Source: Candidatus Viadribacter manganicus
Lineage (GTDB): Bacteria > Pseudomonadota > Alphaproteobacteria > Caulobacterales > Aquidulcibacteraceae
Assembly: GCF_001679665.1 (NCBI RefSeq)
Contig: NZ_CP013244.1
Span: forward strand, 62,001-126,000
Reading direction: 5' to 3'
DNA: 64,000 nt
Shown here: piece by piece, positions 61,376-64,000 of the stretch
Layout: each line of letters begins with the position of its first letter
Position numbering within the stretch: the first letter of the stretch is position 1
Translations under genes and position numbers: made by a program
The notes under the pieces: generated by a model
Database searches by the model: none
The model's input: only the letters and a program-made list of their open reading frames with translations
What the model was told of the DNA's origin: nothing

Positions 61376-62134
61376 TTACACCGCAGCCGGATGACCAAGA
61401 ATTATGGCCGAAAAGTCAGCGGCTTTCAGGCTCGCACGCCCAACAAGGGCGCCGTCCACGCCCGCTACGGTGAATATCTCGCCTGCGTTCTTTGGATTGA
61501 CCGAGCCACCATACAAAATGCGGGTGTCGTTCGCTTGCCCACCGAATTGACCAGCGAGCGTTTCGCGAATGAGGGCATGGACCTCGGCGATTTCAGCTAG
61601 CGTCGGGGTCGAATTTCCCCCGATCGCCCAAACAGGTTCATACGCCACCACAAAGGCCCCGCTTTGGGAAGGAACGCTACTACGTACCTGCCGGCCGACC
61701 ACGTCGGCCACCTTTCCTGCCGTCCGCTCGTCTTGGGTTTCGCCGACACAGACAATCGGAATGAGCCCAGCCGATAGCGCCGCTTCAGCCTTCTGCCTCA
61801 CAAGATCGTCAGTTTCTTTGTGAATTTGTCGGCGCTCAGAATGGCCGACGATGACGTATTTGGCGCCCGCATCCGCCAACATTGCTGCGCTGACCTCTCC
61901 GGTACGGGCAGCATCGGCGCCATTCGGGCTACAGTCCTGTGCGCCAATGAGAATGGGGCCCGACCGATTTTGCCAGGCGGAAGACTGAACGTAGGCGGCT
62001 GGGGGGCAAATGAGGATGTCGATCCGCCCTGCGGCAGCGCCGATTGTTTCGGCCAATACCCCTATTTCGGCCAAATCAGCGGCGCGGCCGAACATCTTCC
62101 AATTTCCCGCGATCAACGGCTTACGCGCGCCCAT
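61376..62134 (-). CDS. tpiA: Triosephosphate isomerase
   Basis: 252 residues. AGNWKMFGRAADL (Asn, Lys), IVGHSERRQIHKETDD (catalytic His), VVAYEPVWAIGGN (catalytic Glu), ILYGGSVNPKNAGEIF (phosphate loop), GALVGRASLKAADF. Interconverts dihydroxyacetone phosphate and glyceraldehyde 3-phosphate. Divergent from the foldase gene 98 bases away; first of the tpiA-secG-pyrG run. Confidence 0.98.
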   Translation of the reverse strand: MGARKPLIAGNWKMFGRAADLAEIGVLAETIGAAAGRIDILICPPAAYVQSSAWQNRSGPILIGAQDCSPNGADAARTGEVSAAMLADAGAKYVIVGHSERRQIHKETDDLVRQKAEAALSAGLIPIVCVGETQDERTAGKVADVVGRQVRSSVPSQSGAFVVAYEPVWAIGGNSTPTLAEIAEVHALIRETLAGQFGGQANDTRILYGGSVNPKNAGEIFTVAGVDGALVGRASLKAADFSAIILGHPAAV

Positions 62135-62232
62135 ACCCTCTCCCCTGACTGAACCGCTGCGGCGGCATGCGACAATTGCCCCTTCGAGGGGCGCTCTCTA
62201 TGGTCCGCCGCCTCACGCATACGGAACGGCTC

Positions 62233-64000
62233 ATGCTTCTGCAATTTCGGAATATCACCCGCGGCTGGATCGCGACCATCATTGTCGGCCTCGTTGGCCT
62301 GGCCACGGTTCTGTTCTTGATCCCGAACAGCGGCTTCAACATCGGCGGAAGCAATGCCGTAGCGAATGTCGGCGGCAGAGATATTACGCCACCCGAACTG
62401 ACGCGCGAGATGGAGCTGACGCTCCGCGGCGAACGCGCCAACGGCAACAACATTAGCCAGCAAGAAGCTGTCGATGCAGGTCTCCATCTCCGTTTGCTTG
62501 AGGGCATGATTAACCGCGTCGCGATGTATGTTTATGCCGACAAGGTGGGCGTGAGCGCGAGCGATCTGATGGTTGCCAACCGCATCCGTGAGATTCCGGC
62601 AGTCCACAATGCCGTGACCGGTGCTTTTGACGAGACGTCTTATGAAGCATTCTTGCAGCAGATGCGTTACACGCAGCCAGAATTCGAACGCGACGTACGC
62701 GGTGACCTCACGACGCAGATGCTGATCCAGTCGCTGGCGACTGGCATTCGCGCGCCATCAAGCTTCGGCGCACTGACCTACGCGTTCGACTCCGAGACGC
62801 GCGTCATCTCCGTTGCAGAGGCGCCCGCCTCTGCTGTTGGCACAATTCCCCAGCCCAACGACGCGCAGGTGCAAGCGTTCTACGAAGACAACGAGCAAGC
62901 GCTTCGATTGCCAGAATTCCGCGCACTCACGCTGGTCTATGCGCGTCCCTCGGATTTCGCAGGACGCGTGGAGGTCCCAGAAGCACGCATTCGGGAGGAG
63001 TTTGACGCCCGCGTTGCCACCCTCACGCAACCGGAACGCCGCACCTATGTGCGTATCACCGCGACAAGCGAAACCCAGGCAAACGACATTGCCGCTCGCT
63101 TGAACCGTGGTGAGAGCGCCGCTGCGGTTGCACAAGCCCTCGGCCTGCAAGTGACGCGCGGTGAAAACCAAACCCAAGCGGAAGTGCCAGACGATGCGGT
63201 CGGCGCTGCCGTGTTCAGCGCTCGGGTGCGCGGGCCTGCAGTTGCGGCGCGCGCTTCGCTGTCGCCGTTCGTCGTCGTGCGGGTTGAATCTTCTACGCCT
63301 GCGGTGACGCCAACTTACGCTGAACATCGTGATGAACTCCGCAACGCCATTGCGGCAGACGAGGCCCATGACCTTCTGAGCTCCGCGATTTCAGCATTTG
63401 AAGAAGCGCGCGCTGGTGGCGCATCGTTGGCCGACGCGGCCCGTGCGAATGGCCTTCCGACTGTCACTATTGCAGCGGTGGAGGCTGGCGGCCGCGACCA
63501 GCAAGGTCGTCCGGTCGAGGCCTTGGCTGGCAGTGAACAAGTCTTGTCGGTCGCGTTCCAGACTGCCGAAGGCGAAGCGACCGATTTCACACCGGCTGGT
63601 GATGCGGACGTAATCGCAGGCGTTGATCGCATCATCCCGGCAAGCGTGCGGCCCCTCGCCGAGGTTCGCGCTGAACTGGTGGAAGGATGGATCCAGCGTG
63701 AGCGCGCGCGTCGTCTGCGCGAGTTGGGTGAACAGATCACGGCGGCAGTCAATGGCGGTCAAACGCTCGCGCAAGCCGCAGCGGCGAACCGGGCTCGTGT
63801 CGTCGTTGCGTCGCGTACCCTCGATCGTCGCTCAGCGATGCAAGGTCTGCCACAAGGTCTGGCGAGCCAGACGTTCGGCGCCGCCGAAGGCGCGGCTATC
63901 AGTGAGGTTGGTCGCGCTGGCGTTCTCGTCGCGGTCGTCGAGCACATCAACCGTCCCGACATCTCGGCGGCCGATCCCCAAATCTTGGAAGCCACACGCA
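62233..64000 (+). CDS. PpiD/SurA-like periplasmic foldase, 5' part
   Basis: At least 589 residues; the right end runs off the window. From ATG 62233 (MLLQFRNITRGWIATIIVGLVGLATVLFL, in parts), chosen because family members begin just before the membrane helix; ATG 62200 is in frame. One N-terminal anchor helix, then a SurA-N-like chaperone domain (ELTREMELTLRGERANGNNI...LEGMINRVAMYVYADKVGVS, in parts), and a PPIC-like region (about 220-380) where the rotamase motifs are weak. In other bacteria PpiD sits at the SecYEG exit, which fits the nearby secG. Confidence 0.85.
   Translation, partial: MLLQFRNITRGWIATIIVGLVGLATVLFLIPNSGFNIGGSNAVANVGGRDITPPELTREMELTLRGERANGNNISQQEAVDAGLHLRLLEGMINRVAMYVYADKVGVSASDLMVANRIREIPAVHNAVTGAFDETSYEAFLQQMRYTQPEFERDVRGDLTTQMLIQSLATGIRAPSSFGALTYAFDSETRVISVAEAPASAVGTIPQPNDAQVQAFYEDNEQALRLPEFRALTLVYARPSDFAGRVEVPEARIREEFDARVATLTQPERRTYVRITATSETQANDIAARLNRGESAAAVAQALGLQVTRGENQTQAEVPDDAVGAAVFSARVRGPAVAARASLSPFVVVRVESSTPAVTPTYAEHRDELRNAIAADEAHDLLSSAISAFEEARAGGASLADAARANGLPTVTIAAVEAGGRDQQGRPVEALAGSEQVLSVAFQTAEGEATDFTPAGDADVIAGVDRIIPASVRPLAEVRAELVEGWIQRERARRLRELGEQITAAVNGGQTLAQAAAANRARVVVASRTLDRRSAMQGLPQGLASQTFGAAEGAAISEVGRAGVLVAVVEHINRPDISAADPQILEATR

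Overview
This is a GC-rich chromosomal segment from an alphaproteobacterium, most likely a Caulobacterales/Hyphomonadaceae-type organism. The evidence is core gene order: dusB-ntrB-ntrC-ntrY-ntrX-dat-hfq-hflX, eno/ftsB/pdhA-pdhB-pdhC, lipA-coq10-like, ispDF fusion, tpiA-secG-pyrG, and a PdhB carrying its own lipoyl domain. Genus cannot be set from the sequence alone.

Region 1 (1-about 11,640) is accessory. It opens with the 3' end of a tyrosine recombinase and holds a second, complete recombinase at 5340-6350. Between them lie four displaced Rhs C-terminal cassettes: two on the plus strand (411-1357 and about 1583-2661), then two on the minus strand (3835-2799 and 5250-4197). Each keeps only the last few residues of the Rhs core (a DPxNxxDPxG motif) followed by a different C-terminal domain and a small gene in the immunity position. 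One toxin looks ADP-ribosyltransferase-like, one resembles Tse2, two are unrecognised. No Rhs core gene is present in the window. A nonsense-interrupted DUF5076 gene is embedded in the array. Further right are a Tat-signal cupin, small lipoproteins, a membrane-anchored acyl-carrier-like protein without the usual serine, and a P4-type integrase followed by a possible tRNA-Ser 3' fragment that may mark the island edge.

Region 2 (11.7-22.7 kb) is envelope and housekeeping: RlpA, a D,D-carboxypeptidase, HolB, TatD, an MBL hydrolase, MazG, two apparently frameshifted lipoprotein genes, divergent LdcA and Mpl (peptidoglycan recycling), then HflX and Hfq.

Region 3 (22.8-30.8 kb) is one minus-strand run: D-amino-acid aminotransferase, NtrX, NtrY, NtrC, NtrB, DusB, i.e. 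nitrogen and redox control. Both sigma54-type regulators lack GAFTGA.

Region 4 (30.8-41 kb) holds IspDF, a fused MFS/spermidine-synthase-like protein, PncC/CinA, a COQ10-like protein, LipA, an acyl-activating ligase, LpdA and MarC. Region 5 (41-48.8 kb) is a degenerate response regulator, three small tandem membrane-protein genes of similar layout, and the pyruvate dehydrogenase cluster, whose genes are interleaved with membrane, GFA and MAPEG genes, then FtsB. LipA and LpdA supply the lipoyl and E3 functions needed by this complex.

Region 6 (48.8-64 kb): a TIR-membrane-SH3 protein and a histidine-kinase remnant sit between ftsB and eno. Then come enolase, L32, a CBS protein, a phosphoesterase, a lipid kinase, a tandem DUF2807 pair, an alpha/beta hydrolase, a TerB-like protein, PyrG, SecG, TpiA and the 5' part of a PpiD-like foldase running off the right edge.
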